NCBI GenBank assembly: GCA_045580145.1
Contig: JAZNNI010000093.1
Span: 10,386 to 74,385 of the forward strand
DNA length: 64,000 bases
Direction of reading: 5' to 3'
Origin: UBA1738 sp045580145
Lineage (GTDB): Bacteria > Bacillota > Clostridia > UBA1381
The notes beneath the pieces were generated by a model. It had not been told where the DNA came from, ran no database searches, and saw only the letters and a program-made list of their open reading frames with translations. The position numbers and the translations under genes are program-made. The stretch's first letter is position 1. Each line of letters opens with the position of its first letter. Shown here in pieces: positions 23,090 to 32,506 of this stretch.

Positions 23090-24244
23090 TCAAGAAATCA
23101 GTTTCAATATATCATTAAAGCAAATCACGACCGCAAGTGCCAAAAGGAGCAAAAGTCCTATTGCGTGAACCATTCCCTCTTTTTCAGGCGGTACAGGCTT
23201 TCTCCTTATCAGTTCGACCAACATAAAGAAGATTCGTCCGCCGTCCAGTGCAGGAAGCGGAAGAAGATTAAATATTCCAAGGTTTACAGATAGCATAGCA
23301 ACAATAAACAACACATTTACCGAGCTTGTTTTCACAGAACCCGAATTTACTGCTTCACTTACAACCCCAGCAACACCCACAGGTCCTGAAACATTATCAA
23401 GCCCTGTTTTTCCTGTTATCATTTCGCCGAGTGCCACATAGATGCTTCTTGCTATATAGGTTGTATAGTTCCACGCCTGTGGTAAAAGATTAAACGCCGT
23501 CACATCGGTCATTTGCGGCTCAAATCCAATGATATATCTGGTGGTAGAAAAGGTTTTTCCTATATACTCCCGAGGCACATCGCCATCTTCATACATAACA
23601 GTTCGCACCTCTTCCACACCATTAATTGTGTCAGAATATTTAGCGGAATTTTCACCATAAGTAACTGTTGTGATGTCCTGTGACGGCTTCAGTCTGAATC
23701 CAAGCTTCTCACCGTTTCGCTTTACTGTCAGTTCAAATTCCTCGCCGCTCTCAAATTCGCTTGTATAAAGAGCAATATCATTATAAAATCCTATCTTATG
23801 TCCGTTAATGGCAATAATTTTGTCGCCCGCTAAAACACCTGTATCTGCAAGGTATGAGCGGCTATCAACCTTCCCTACAATATTTGAAGCGAACGGTCCT
23901 GTCATTGCGACTATAACTGCAAACAGTACAAAGCCTAAAATAAGGTTAAGAATTGCTCCTGCCGAAACTACCAAAAAGCGTTTCCAAAGCTTTTGATTTG
24001 AAAACGCTGTGGGTGATTCACTTTCTCCGTCCTCCCCGTCAAGCTTACAATATCCGCCAATAGGAAAAATTCGTACAGAATAAAGTGTTTCTGTTCCTTG
24101 TTTCTTTAAAATTGCAGGTCCCATACCAATAGAAAATTCAAGTACCTTAACTCCCACAGATTTTGCCATTATAAAATGACCAAATTCGTGCAAAGTTATC
24201 ATAACAAGAAAAATCAAAATTGTTACAATAGCTGTAACCAACAC
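23090..24244 (-). CDS. rseP: RIP metalloprotease RseP (site-2 protease)
   Basis: This zinc protease cuts its substrates, such as anti-sigma factors and signal peptide remnants, inside the membrane. The 384-residue protein has the HEFGH zinc motif at residues 19-23 in the first helix. A PDZ domain (about 130-220) starts at VGKVDSRSYLADTGVLAGDK. The second active-site motif FNLLPLPALDGGR lies in the third helix, and a last helix closes the protein. It has a PDZ insertion of about 60 extra residues around EVRTVMYEDGDVPREYIGK, not unusual in clostridia. It follows dxr by 3 bases, the normal order dxr-rseP-ispG. Confidence 0.96.
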   Translation of the reverse strand: MLVTAIVTILIFLVMITLHEFGHFIMAKSVGVKVLEFSIGMGPAILKKQGTETLYSVRIFPIGGYCKLDGEDGESESPTAFSNQKLWKRFLVVSAGAILNLILGFVLFAVIVAMTGPFASNIVGKVDSRSYLADTGVLAGDKIIAINGHKIGFYNDIALYTSEFESGEEFELTVKRNGEKLGFRLKPSQDITTVTYGENSAKYSDTINGVEEVRTVMYEDGDVPREYIGKTFSTTRYIIGFEPQMTDVTAFNLLPQAWNYTTYIARSIYVALGEMITGKTGLDNVSGPVGVAGVVSEAVNSGSVKTSSVNVLFIVAMLSVNLGIFNLLPLPALDGGRIFFMLVELIRRKPVPPEKEGMVHAIGLLLLLALAVVICFNDILKLIS

Positions 24245-24247
24245 ATA

Positions 24248-25399
24248 TCAACTCCTTGAATATACTGCGCATCTGGCATACTTATCCGCTTCTATTATTT
24301 CTTCAATAGATGGGTTCTTTATGTTTTTCACCTTTGACATCGCTTCGCTTATAGATTCTGCAATATCAAGGTATCCTATTTTCCCTTTTAAAAATAATTC
24401 CACAGCCGCTTCATCACTGCTATTGAAAACTGTCGGCAAAATCCCACCCTCTCTGCCTGCTTTCTTTGCAAGCTCGAGTGCAAAAAAGGTTTCTGTATCC
24501 GGCTTTGCAAATGTAAGAGAAGGATATTTTGTGAAGTCAAGCTCATTTCCTTTCATCGGCAATCTATCAGGATATGTAAGAGCATACTGAATCGGCAGCT
24601 TCATATCCGGTGTGCCAAGCTGAGCGATAACTGCATTATCCTCATACATAACTGCAGAATGAAGCACACTTTGCCTGTGCACCAAAACCTCAATTTTATC
24701 AATATCAACATCAAATAACCACTTTGCCTCAATTACCTCAAGACCTTTATTTACCAATGTAGATGAATCTATAGTAACCTTTGCTCCCATATTCCAGTTT
24801 GGATGTTTTAAAGCCTCTTTGGGAGTTATATTCTTTAGTTCATCCTTAGTTTTTCCGAAAAACGGGCCGCCTGATGCTGTCAGAATTATCTTCTTAATCT
24901 TTTGAGAATTCCCCTGAAGTGACTGGAAAATTGCTGAGTGTTCGCTGTCAACAGGCAGAAGCTTTACGTTGTTTTCTCTGGCAAGACGTGTAACTATGTG
25001 CCCGCCGGTTACAAGCGTTTCTTTGTTTACAAGAGCTATATTCTTCCCTGCCTTGATTGCCTCAATAGTTGGCAAAAGCCCGAATATTCCTACAACTGCA
25101 GTAACTACAGTCTGTGCTTTCGGGTAGGTTGCAACTTCTATAAGTCCTTCACTTCCTGACACAACCTTTACATTTGTGTCGGAAATTTTTACTTTAAATT
25201 CCTCTGCCTTTTTTTCATCAACAACACAAACAAGCTCAGGCTTAAATACCCGAACCTGTTTTTCCAAAAGTTCAATATTTGAATGTGCAGACATTGCATA
25301 AACTCTTATGCCCGGATATTCTCTTACAACCTCCAGAGTCTGTGTTCCTATTGAACCGGTACTTCCCAATATAGATATATTATGTGTAAATCTCTCCAT
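24248..25399 (-). CDS. dxr: 1-deoxy-D-xylulose 5-phosphate reductoisomerase
   Basis: Dxr makes 2-C-methylerythritol 4-phosphate with NADPH, the first committed MEP step and the target of fosmidomycin. In the 383-residue protein GSTGSIGTQTLEVV (about 10-23) is the nucleotide fold, LLPVDSEHSAIFQSLQG the metal and substrate site, and ASGGPFFGKTKDEL the flexible-loop region. The frame is open 28 codons further upstream, but AAAGGAATA before the ATG at 25399 and the normal protein length support the start used here. Confidence 0.96.
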   Translation of the reverse strand: MERFTHNISILGSTGSIGTQTLEVVREYPGIRVYAMSAHSNIELLEKQVRVFKPELVCVVDEKKAEEFKVKISDTNVKVVSGSEGLIEVATYPKAQTVVTAVVGIFGLLPTIEAIKAGKNIALVNKETLVTGGHIVTRLARENNVKLLPVDSEHSAIFQSLQGNSQKIKKIILTASGGPFFGKTKDELKNITPKEALKHPNWNMGAKVTIDSSTLVNKGLEVIEAKWLFDVDIDKIEVLVHRQSVLHSAVMYEDNAVIAQLGTPDMKLPIQYALTYPDRLPMKGNELDFTKYPSLTFAKPDTETFFALELAKKAGREGGILPTVFNSSDEAAVELFLKGKIGYLDIAESISEAMSKVKNIKNPSIEEIIEADKYARCAVYSRS

Positions 25400-25436
25400 T
25401 ATTCCTTTTCCTTTTATTAATGACACGTATGTACTC

Positions 25437-26231
25437 TTATAAAATAAATAATCCCATTGCGTAATATACAAATGGTGATACAAAAATCACACTGTCAAAT
25501 CGGTCTAAAAGTCCACCGTGACCCGGCAAGATTGAACCATAATCTTTTTTCCCATAGTCTCTCTTTATACAAGAAGCAATCAGGTCGCCTATCTGCGATA
25601 CAACTGAACCGCCAAATCCAAGCAATGCAAACTTCAGTATTATTAAATTTTTTGGCATACCTCCCGCCATTAAAAGACACATTATGACTATATATAAAGC
25701 ACTTCCTATAGTGGAAAGCACTATTCCACCAATCGCCCCTTCAACAGTCTTTTTGGGACTTATTTCAGGAACCAGCTTGTGCTTTCCAAAAAATGTTCCT
25801 GTAAAATACGCTCCTGTGTCTGTAAGCCAAGCGCATATGAACGGAAGAATTACGGTGTACTTATCGCAATATTTTCTTATGAGAACTAAGCTAAGCATAC
25901 ACGTTGCAATAAAAAGCGTAACGGCCGCTGCAGACAGGACCTCGCTCGACTTCACTTTTTTATGAAGCACCACCATCATAAGCATAAATAGCATAATTGC
26001 ACCATAATAACTGAACATAGCTTTATTTATAACAAAACCTACGATTAGCATTAATGCTGCGCAAAATCCAGTTATTTTCACTCTTTTATCTGTATCCGTC
26101 ACTCCATACATTTCATAGAGCATTCCCATTATTATAGCAGCAACTGCCGCATAAAGTACATACTGATGAGCAAAAATTACAACAGCAAATACTGCAAGTC
26201 CTACTAACGCAGTAATTATTCTTTTTAACAT
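25437..26231 (-). CDS. cdsA: Phosphatidate cytidylyltransferase
   Basis: CdsA converts phosphatidic acid and CTP to CDP-diacylglycerol, the precursor of membrane phospholipids. The 264-residue integral membrane protein has about seven helices and ends with the CDP-DG synthase signature, read as KDYGSILPGHGGLLDRFDS near residue 225. SPKKTVEGAIGG in the preceding loop is also conserved. A TTG at 26237 would add two residues; the AAGGA site spaces better with the ATG at 26231, so that start is chosen. It sits between uppS and dxr, as in many Firmicutes. Confidence 0.95.
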   Translation of the reverse strand: MLKRIITALVGLAVFAVVIFAHQYVLYAAVAAIIMGMLYEMYGVTDTDKRVKITGFCAALMLIVGFVINKAMFSYYGAIMLFMLMMVVLHKKVKSSEVLSAAAVTLFIATCMLSLVLIRKYCDKYTVILPFICAWLTDTGAYFTGTFFGKHKLVPEISPKKTVEGAIGGIVLSTIGSALYIVIMCLLMAGGMPKNLIILKFALLGFGGSVVSQIGDLIASCIKRDYGKKDYGSILPGHGGLLDRFDSVIFVSPFVYYAMGLFIL

Positions 26232-26296
26232 ATCCAAACCAGTCCTTTCTATTCAAAAACAATATAAATTATTATTTGAAAGTTATGATTGTTCTT

Positions 26297-27037
26297 TTAC
26301 ACTCCGCCATATCTTCTATTTCTCTTTTGATATGCCAAAATTGCATCATAAAGGTCTTTTACCGAGAAATCAGGCCAAAGAGTCTCTGTGAAATAGAACT
26401 CTGAGTATGACGCCTGCCACATCATAAAGTTTGACAACCTTTGCTCGTTGCTTGTTCTTATAATAAAGTCAGGGTCAGGCTGACCGGCAGTATAGAGATT
26501 ATCCGAAATCATCTCCTGCGTTATCCTATCAACACTACTCTCGCCATCTAAAACCTTTTTGCAAATCTCCTTTACAGCGTGAACAAGCTCTTCACGACCG
26601 CCATAATTTAAGGCGATATTCATAACAATACCTGTGTTATTTTTCGTAAAGTTCTCAGTCTTTAAAATCTGCTCTCTCATTTCTTCGGAAAGTTCATCCC
26701 GCAAGCCGATTGCACGTATCACAACATTTTCGCCCGCCAGAGTACGCTCTGCATCCCTTAGATAGTTCATCAGCAGATTCATCAAAAAATCCACTTCTTC
26801 TTTCGGTCTTTTCCAGTTCTCGGTAGAAAACGCATACACAGTAATATACTTTATTCCCATTTTGTTACACTCTGTAACAATTTTTTTCAAAGTATCTGCT
26901 CCTGCCTGATGTCCCGCACTTCTTGGAAGTCCTCGTTTTTTAGCCCATCTTCCATTTCCGTCCATTATGACACCAATATGCACTGGTAAATTATTAAAAT
27001 CGATTTCCTGTTTTTTATTTCTTTTTCTAAAAAGCAT
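26297..27037 (-). CDS. uppS: Isoprenyl transferase (undecaprenyl diphosphate synthase)
   Basis: This cis-prenyltransferase extends farnesyl diphosphate to the C55 lipid carrier for peptidoglycan. The 246-residue protein has HIGVIMDGNGRWAKKRGLP with catalytic Asp26, YAFSTENWKRP, and the C-terminal PDFIIRTSNEQRLSNFMMWQ followed by SEFYFTETLWPDF, the complete set of family motifs. Length is normal. About 120 bases separate it from frr; this gap holds a 6-bp AGGCTG/CAGCCT hairpin but no clear promoter. Confidence 0.97.
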   Translation of the reverse strand: MLFRKRNKKQEIDFNNLPVHIGVIMDGNGRWAKKRGLPRSAGHQAGADTLKKIVTECNKMGIKYITVYAFSTENWKRPKEEVDFLMNLLMNYLRDAERTLAGENVVIRAIGLRDELSEEMREQILKTENFTKNNTGIVMNIALNYGGREELVHAVKEICKKVLDGESSVDRITQEMISDNLYTAGQPDPDFIIRTSNEQRLSNFMMWQASYSEFYFTETLWPDFSVKDLYDAILAYQKRNRRYGGV

Positions 27038-27160
27038 AGAATTACCTCATTACAGTATTACAGGCTGCCGACATAAGCAAACACAGCCTAAAACCCCGAA
27101 AACAACAATTTTCTCAGGGATTTTTACATATTTGCTCTATGCAGACAGCCTCATAAAAAA

Positions 27161-27712
27161 TCAAACTTCGAGAATTTCTTTTTCCTTCGCAGCGGTAATA
27201 TCATCAATTTCCTTGATAAATTTATCAGTAAGCGCCTGAATATCCTTTTCAATACCCTTTAAATCATCCTCTGTGATTTCAGATGCCTTCTGTTTCTTCT
27301 TATAGTCATCCATGGCATCACGACGGGCATTTCTTATCTGAACCTTTGCTTCTTCAGAATATTTCTTCACATTCTTAACAAGCTCTTTTCTTCTTTCCTC
27401 AGTAAGAGGCGGGAAGTTAAGGCGGATAACCTTTCCGTCATTTTGCGGTGCTATACCTATATCAGACTTGTTGATTGCCTTTTCGATTTCAGACAAAACT
27501 GTCTGGTCCCATGGCTGAATAACAAGCATTCTTGGTTCAGGTGTAGAAATAGAGCCTATCTGTGCGATTGGTGTCATTGAGCCATAATATTCAACAGCTA
27601 TCTTATCAAGAACTGATGCATTTGCACGTCCTGCTCTGATTGTTTTAAGTTCTGAGTGAAAACCCTCCACTCTTTTATTCATTCTTTCTTCAACTTCAGG
27701 ATATTTTCCCAT
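27161..27712 (-). CDS. frr: Ribosome recycling factor
   Basis: RRF splits the post-termination ribosome with EF-G. The 183-residue all-helix/beta-hinge protein shows LKTIRAGRANASVLDKI near residue 22, the hinge YYGSMTPIAQIGSISTPEPR, and VRLNFPP-like RLNFPPLTEERRKELVK followed by KVQIRNARRDAMD. It lies 56 bases behind pyrH, the conserved pyrH-frr pair. Confidence 0.98.
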   Translation of the reverse strand: MGKYPEVEERMNKRVEGFHSELKTIRAGRANASVLDKIAVEYYGSMTPIAQIGSISTPEPRMLVIQPWDQTVLSEIEKAINKSDIGIAPQNDGKVIRLNFPPLTEERRKELVKNVKKYSEEAKVQIRNARRDAMDDYKKKQKASEITEDDLKGIEKDIQALTDKFIKEIDDITAAKEKEILEV

Positions 27713-27768
27713 AATCTCACTTACCTTTCTTTAAATAAATTATGTATGAAAAGGGTTTATTGCCCATT

Positions 27769-28488
27769 TTATCTTGTTCCGTCTTTTGTTACGAGTGTAC
27801 CTATTTTTTCGCCCATAACTGCTTTTACAATATTTTCAGGGTCATCAAGTCCGAATACCAATATAGGCATATCGTTATCTCTGCACATTGATGCTGCTGT
27901 TGAGTCCATAACTCCAAGTTCTTTTGAGAGAATATCATTAAAAGAGAGTGCATCAAACTTTTTCGCATCAGGGTTTATGTTAGGGTCAGAATCGTAAACT
28001 GCATCAACCTTCTTTGCAAGGAGGATAACCTCCGCATCTGTTTCAATGGCACGAAGTGCGGCAGTTGTATCTGTTGACATAAACGGATTTCCGGTTCCTG
28101 CACCAAAAATTACAACTCTTCCTTTTTCCAAGTGCCTTGTTGCCTTTAATCTGATATAAGGCTCTGCAATCTGTCTCATTTCAATGGCAGTCTGAACTCT
28201 TGTATCAACTCCGCAGTTTTCAAGCTCTGAGCAAAGTCCCAAAGCATTTATACAGGTTGCAAGCATTCCCATATGGTCAGCACGTGTTCTGTCCATTCCT
28301 CCGCCGCTTCTACCGCGCCAGATGTTTCCGCCTCCTACAACGATTGAGACCTTAACTCCCATATCAACTACTTTCTTAATGTTTTCACAAATTTTGCGCA
28401 TTGTAGGAACATCAAGACCATAGCCTTTTTCTCCTGCCAAGGCTTCTCCTGATACTTTTATTAATACTTTTTTATATTTGGCGCCCAT
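27769..28488 (-). CDS. pyrH: UMP kinase
   Basis: PyrH phosphorylates UMP to UDP and belongs to the amino-acid kinase fold, unlike eukaryotic UMP/CMP kinases. The 239-residue hexamer subunit shows LIKVSGEALAG, VVGGGNIWRG, ADHMGMLATCINAL and VIFGAGTGNPFMSTDTTAALR, all diagnostic. The frame extends upstream by 8 codons, but GGAGGAG sits five bases before the ATG at 28488. It is the first gene of a long minus-strand series reaching efp, with its own promoter. Confidence 0.97.
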   Translation of the reverse strand: MGAKYKKVLIKVSGEALAGEKGYGLDVPTMRKICENIKKVVDMGVKVSIVVGGGNIWRGRSGGGMDRTRADHMGMLATCINALGLCSELENCGVDTRVQTAIEMRQIAEPYIRLKATRHLEKGRVVIFGAGTGNPFMSTDTTAALRAIETDAEVILLAKKVDAVYDSDPNINPDAKKFDALSFNDILSKELGVMDSTAASMCRDNDMPILVFGLDDPENIVKAVMGEKIGTLVTKDGTR

Positions 28489-28520
28489 AGTCGCTCCTCC
28501 ATATATCTGCATTTTTTACT

Positions 28521-28549
28521 ATTATATCACTAATTTCTTCCTGTTGCAA
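28521..28549 (-). promoter_or_regulatory. Extended -10 promoter of the pyrH operon
   Basis: On the minus strand TTGCAA (28544-28549), 17 bp, TATAAT (28521-28526) with an extended TG one base upstream of the hexamer. It lies in the 72-base gap between galK and pyrH. Confidence 0.78.
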
Positions 28550-28560
28550 TCCCTTTTTGC

Positions 28561-29841
28561 CTATTTAATTCTTATTTCACAGCCGCCGACCGGTCGTATT
28601 GCAAGAATATGGCACATATCCTCGCCAAATACTGATTCAATTTCTGCTTTAAATTCCTTCAGCATATCATTCGGCACAAATGCCTGAACCGTGCCTGCAA
28701 AACCGCCTCCGTGAACACGATATGCACCCTTTTCGCCCAAAAGCTCATCGCACAGGCAAAGTGCAAGACTCACCGCCTGATTAGTAGGATTTGATGATGC
28801 ATAGACATTCTGGAGATACATATACGAAGATTGACCGGATTTTCTTACAAGCTTCAAAAACTCATCAAAATCTCCGTTTTTAAGAGCTAACGCCTCGTCT
28901 TTTGCACGCTTGGTCTCATCAAAGTAATGAATTGCACGAAGTATGGCCCTATCATTTTTCACAGATTCTCTTACTTCTTTGATTTTCTTCATAAATTCGT
29001 CTTTTGAGACGTCGTTTAAATACTCTTTTCCGAAAAATTTTGCAACCTCCCTCATTTCAACAGTTACAGCCGCATATTCATCAGTTAAGTCTGAATGGTC
29101 TGCACCTGTATCTATTATGCAAAGTGCATATCCTGTCTTTCCAAAATCAAAATCAACTTTTTCTACAATCGGTTTTTCGGGGGATGCAAAATCAACTGCA
29201 ACCACATTGCTGACAGATGATGCCATCTGGTCTAAAAGTCCGCAAGGCTTTCCAAAATATACATTTTCCGCATACTGTCCTATTTTTGCAATTTCCACAG
29301 GGTTTACTTCCCCATTTGCAAACATTTCATTTATAATATTGGCAACAAGCACCTCAAAAGCAGCAGACGAGCTCATACCCGAGCCTTTTAATACACTTGA
29401 AATAGTGTATGCATCAAAGCCAGACAGCTTATATCCCATATCGGTAAACTTCGCCGCAATTCCCTTTATCAAGGCCGCTGCTTTCCCATATTCATTTTCA
29501 CTTTCTGAAAGATTGGAAAGTTCAACAGTAGCCATTTCGTAGCCTTCAGACTGTATTCTTATTGTATTTGTACCATTTAATTTTGCTGCACCCAAAACAT
29601 CAAGATTCAAGCCCCCTGCAAGCACAGCTCCGTGCTGATGATCGGTATGATTTCCCCCGATTTCAGTTCTTCCCGGTGCTGAGAAAAGTCTTAGGTTATC
29701 ACCATTTCCAAAGGTTTGGGAAAAACCGTCAATCACCTTTTTGAAACGGTCCTCATAAAAACCTCTTTCTTCTGGATTACAGCCATACATATATTCAATA
29801 TCAATATACTTAATTTTTGCCTTTAGTTCTTCTGTACTCAT
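28561..29841 (-). CDS. galK: Galactokinase
   Basis: GHMP-family kinase phosphorylating galactose at C1 in the Leloir pathway. The 426-residue protein has the signature APGRTEIGGNHTDHQHGAVL near residue 54, the ATP loop LKGSGMSSSAAFEV, and the C-terminal RVHGGGFAGTVQAFVP. CGLLDQMASS carries the catalytic Asp region. It is somewhat longer than the 390-residue E. coli enzyme because of an N-terminal extension of about 35 residues. No other gal gene is nearby; it follows folD by 6 bases in the ftsK-ygiQ-folD-galK series. Another sugar-1-kinase of the family is possible but less likely. Confidence 0.93.
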   Translation of the reverse strand: MSTEELKAKIKYIDIEYMYGCNPEERGFYEDRFKKVIDGFSQTFGNGDNLRLFSAPGRTEIGGNHTDHQHGAVLAGGLNLDVLGAAKLNGTNTIRIQSEGYEMATVELSNLSESENEYGKAAALIKGIAAKFTDMGYKLSGFDAYTISSVLKGSGMSSSAAFEVLVANIINEMFANGEVNPVEIAKIGQYAENVYFGKPCGLLDQMASSVSNVVAVDFASPEKPIVEKVDFDFGKTGYALCIIDTGADHSDLTDEYAAVTVEMREVAKFFGKEYLNDVSKDEFMKKIKEVRESVKNDRAILRAIHYFDETKRAKDEALALKNGDFDEFLKLVRKSGQSSYMYLQNVYASSNPTNQAVSLALCLCDELLGEKGAYRVHGGGFAGTVQAFVPNDMLKEFKAEIESVFGEDMCHILAIRPVGGCEIRIK

Positions 29842-29847
29842 TAATCC

Positions 29848-30696
29848 TCACTCCTTATTGATTACCGCTGCTTTCAATGTGTTTTTCATAAGCATTGCTA
29901 TTGTCATGGGTCCAACTCCACCCGGAACAGGTGTTATTGCACTCGCCACCTTTTCGGCTGTCTCAAACTCAACGTCGCCTACAAGCTTTTTATCCGCAAG
30001 GCGATTTATGCCAACATCAATTACAACCGCTCCCTCTTTTATCATATCGCCTGTTATAAAGTTTGGTATACCAACCGCTACAACCAGTATATCTGCACGC
30101 TTTGTAACCTCTTTTAAATCCTTTGTACGCGAATGGCAAACTGTTACAGTTCCGTGCTTATGCAAAAGAAGCATTGACATAGGCTTACCTACAATGTTAC
30201 TTCTTCCCACAACTACACATTCTTTTCCGCTTATATCTATTCCGCTCTCAGCTATAAGCTCCATAACTCCTGCCGGTGTGCACGGAACAAAATCAAAATT
30301 GCCCACCATTATCTTGCCGACATTCACAGGATGGAAAGCATCAACGTCCTTTTTAGGATTTATGCGATTTAATACCTTTTCCTCATCAATTCCGCGAGGC
30401 AGCGGAAGCTGAACAAGTATTCCCGATATTCTGCTGTCACCATTTAATTTATCAATCAGTGCAAGAAGCTCGTCTTCCTTTGTATCGGCAGAAAGTGCAT
30501 ATTCCTCTGACAAAATTCCGATTTCCTCACAGGCTTTCTTTTTATTATTTACATAAACTCTGCTTGCAGGGTCATCGCCTACTATAATTACAGCCAGTCC
30601 GGGCATAATTCCCTGTGCTTTAAGACCGTCTGCCTCTTTTCTGAGTTCGTCCTTTATTCTTGCCGATACTTCTTTTCCGCTTAATATTTTTGCCAT
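29848..30696 (-). CDS. folD: Bifunctional methylene-THF dehydrogenase/methenyl-THF cyclohydrolase
   Basis: FolD interconverts 5,10-methylene-, methenyl- and 10-formyl-THF with NADP(H). The 282-residue protein has YVNNKKKACEEIGI with the catalytic Lys, ILVQLPLPRGIDE, KDVDAFHPVNVGK, VVGRSNIVGKPMSMLLLH (the dinucleotide fold) and TPVPGGVGPMTIAMLM. Two ATGs are available: AAAGGAG spaces correctly with the second (30696). The reading frame of ygiQ runs 77 bases into this gene in another frame, an unusually long overlap. Confidence 0.97.
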   Translation of the reverse strand: MAKILSGKEVSARIKDELRKEADGLKAQGIMPGLAVIIVGDDPASRVYVNNKKKACEEIGILSEEYALSADTKEDELLALIDKLNGDSRISGILVQLPLPRGIDEEKVLNRINPKKDVDAFHPVNVGKIMVGNFDFVPCTPAGVMELIAESGIDISGKECVVVGRSNIVGKPMSMLLLHKHGTVTVCHSRTKDLKEVTKRADILVVAVGIPNFITGDMIKEGAVVIDVGINRLADKKLVGDVEFETAEKVASAITPVPGGVGPMTIAMLMKNTLKAAVINKE

Positions 30697-32506
30697 TTTC
30701 ATTCTCCTTTTTTTCTTTTCTTGGTCTTATGAGACAGTTTGGTGAAAAGCCGATAAGGTCACTTCTTTTCGCAAGCCTTAAAGCTTCTTCCACCAACCTG
30801 TAATTTTCCGGATTTTTATATTGCAAAAGTGCTCTTTGCATTGCCTTTTCCTTTGGTGATTTGGGAACATATACCTTCTTCATCGTAAACGGGTCAAGTC
30901 CCGTATAAAACATACAGGTCGAAATTGTGCCCGGAGTCGGGTAAAAATCCTGTACCTGCTGTGGATTTATACCATGCTCTTTCAAGTAAAGTGCAAGCTT
31001 GATTGCGTCCGAGAGTGTACTTCCCGGATGCGATGACATAAGGTATGGTACAAGGTATTGCTTTTTGCCTATTTTTTCGTTTATCTTGTAATACTTATCC
31101 GCAAATTTGTTATAAACATCAATGGTCGGCTTTCCCATATATTTAAGAACATTATCCGAAATATGCTCAGGAGCAACCTTTAGCTGTCCGCTTACGTGAT
31201 GCTTACAAAGGTCATAGAAAAATCTGTCATCCCTATCATTTATCAGGTAATCAAAACGAATTCCCGAACGGATAAATACTTTTTTTACACCCTTTATTTT
31301 TCTAAGCTTTTCCAAAAGCTCAGCATATTCCCTATGGGAAATATCCATATTCTTACACGGCGTCGGGAAAAGACATTGTCTGTCCTTGCAAGCTCCCAAT
31401 GTATGTTGTTTTTCACAAGCTGCTTTTCTGAAATTTGCCGTCGGTCCGCCTACGTCGTGAATATATCCCTTAAAGTCAGGCAGCCTCGTCATTTCCTCTG
31501 CCTCTTTTATAATTGACTCGTGACTTCTCGAGGTCACAATCCTGCCCTGATGAAACGCGAGCGCGCAAAAATTACAGCTGCCAAAACAACCTCTTGAACT
31601 TGTTATCGAAAACTTGACTTCATTTATAGCATCAATGCCGCCCGCAGCTTCATACATTGGATGGTAGTTCTTCATATAGGCAAGTCCGTACACATCGTCA
31701 AGTTCCGCACGCGTAAGAGGTTCCATAGGCGGATTTTGCACAAGGAATTTATCCCCGTGCTGTTGAATAACAGTCTTTCCTATATACGGATTCTGCTCAT
31801 AATACTGCATTTTGCAGGAAATCGCATACTTCTCCTTACTATTGCAGCAATCCTCATACGACGGAATAACAACAGCATCTTCAATCTGGTCAGTAGACGA
31901 AAGATAACAGGTTCCTTTTACATAAGTTATATCCTTAACATCCATTCCGCTATCAAGACATTCTGCAATTAAAGCAATCTGCTTTTCGCCCATTCCGTAC
32001 ATCAGAATATCAGCACGGCTGTCTAAAAGAATTGACCTTCTTACCTTGTCATCCCAATAATCATAGTGTGCAAAACGTCTAAGGCTTGCCTCCACTCCGC
32101 CAATCAAAATCGGAATATCTCCAAAAGCCTCGCGAACACGGTTTGCATATACAATAGTAGCTCGGTCAGGGCGCATTCCAGCCTTTTTCCCTGGAGCATA
32201 TAAATCCTCGCTCCTTCGCTTTTTTGCAGCAGTATAGTGATTCACCATAGAATCAATATTTCCGCCCGATATTAAAACACCCAGTCTCGGTCTTCCTAAT
32301 TTTTTAAAATCCTCTGTCGAGCGCCAGTCAGGAAGGGCAACAATGCCGACCTTGTATCCTTTAGATTCCAAGACACGCGAAATTATCGCATGGCCAAAGC
32401 TTGGATGGTCAACATACGCATCGCCTACTATATACAAAAAATCAAGCTGATTCCAGCCGCGTTTTTCCATATCCTGTCTTGTGACAGGCAAAAAATCATT
32501 CGTCAT
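30620..32506 (-). CDS. YgiQ family radical SAM protein
   Basis: The 628-residue protein is of the YgiQ (UPF0313) family, radical SAM proteins of unknown reaction. An N-terminal cobalamin-binding-like domain (about 1-200) starts at WNQLDFLYIVGDAYVDHPSF. The radical SAM core has SRGCFGSCNFCALAFHQG, with the CxxxCxxC cluster near residue 295, and the C-terminal CLIRPRK region closes the family block. The start overlaps the last 11 bases of ftsK. After the usual end at PRK, the frame continues with a Lys/Arg-rich tail of about 30 residues that overlaps folD; a single extra A in an A7 run would end the protein just before folD. Confidence 0.92.
   Translation of the reverse strand: MTNDFLPVTRQDMEKRGWNQLDFLYIVGDAYVDHPSFGHAIISRVLESKGYKVGIVALPDWRSTEDFKKLGRPRLGVLISGGNIDSMVNHYTAAKKRRSEDLYAPGKKAGMRPDRATIVYANRVREAFGDIPILIGGVEASLRRFAHYDYWDDKVRRSILLDSRADILMYGMGEKQIALIAECLDSGMDVKDITYVKGTCYLSSTDQIEDAVVIPSYEDCCNSKEKYAISCKMQYYEQNPYIGKTVIQQHGDKFLVQNPPMEPLTRAELDDVYGLAYMKNYHPMYEAAGGIDAINEVKFSITSSRGCFGSCNFCALAFHQGRIVTSRSHESIIKEAEEMTRLPDFKGYIHDVGGPTANFRKAACEKQHTLGACKDRQCLFPTPCKNMDISHREYAELLEKLRKIKGVKKVFIRSGIRFDYLINDRDDRFFYDLCKHHVSGQLKVAPEHISDNVLKYMGKPTIDVYNKFADKYYKINEKIGKKQYLVPYLMSSHPGSTLSDAIKLALYLKEHGINPQQVQDFYPTPGTISTCMFYTGLDPFTMKKVYVPKSPKEKAMQRALLQYKNPENYRLVEEALRLAKRSDLIGFSPNCLIRPRKEKKENENGKNIKRKRSIGKNKGRTQKRGRRS

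Noticed and set aside
27062..27089. AGGCTG/CAGCCT hairpin between frr and uppS as terminator.
   Set aside because: Six base pairs, a long loop and no T run; the genes are probably co-transcribed.
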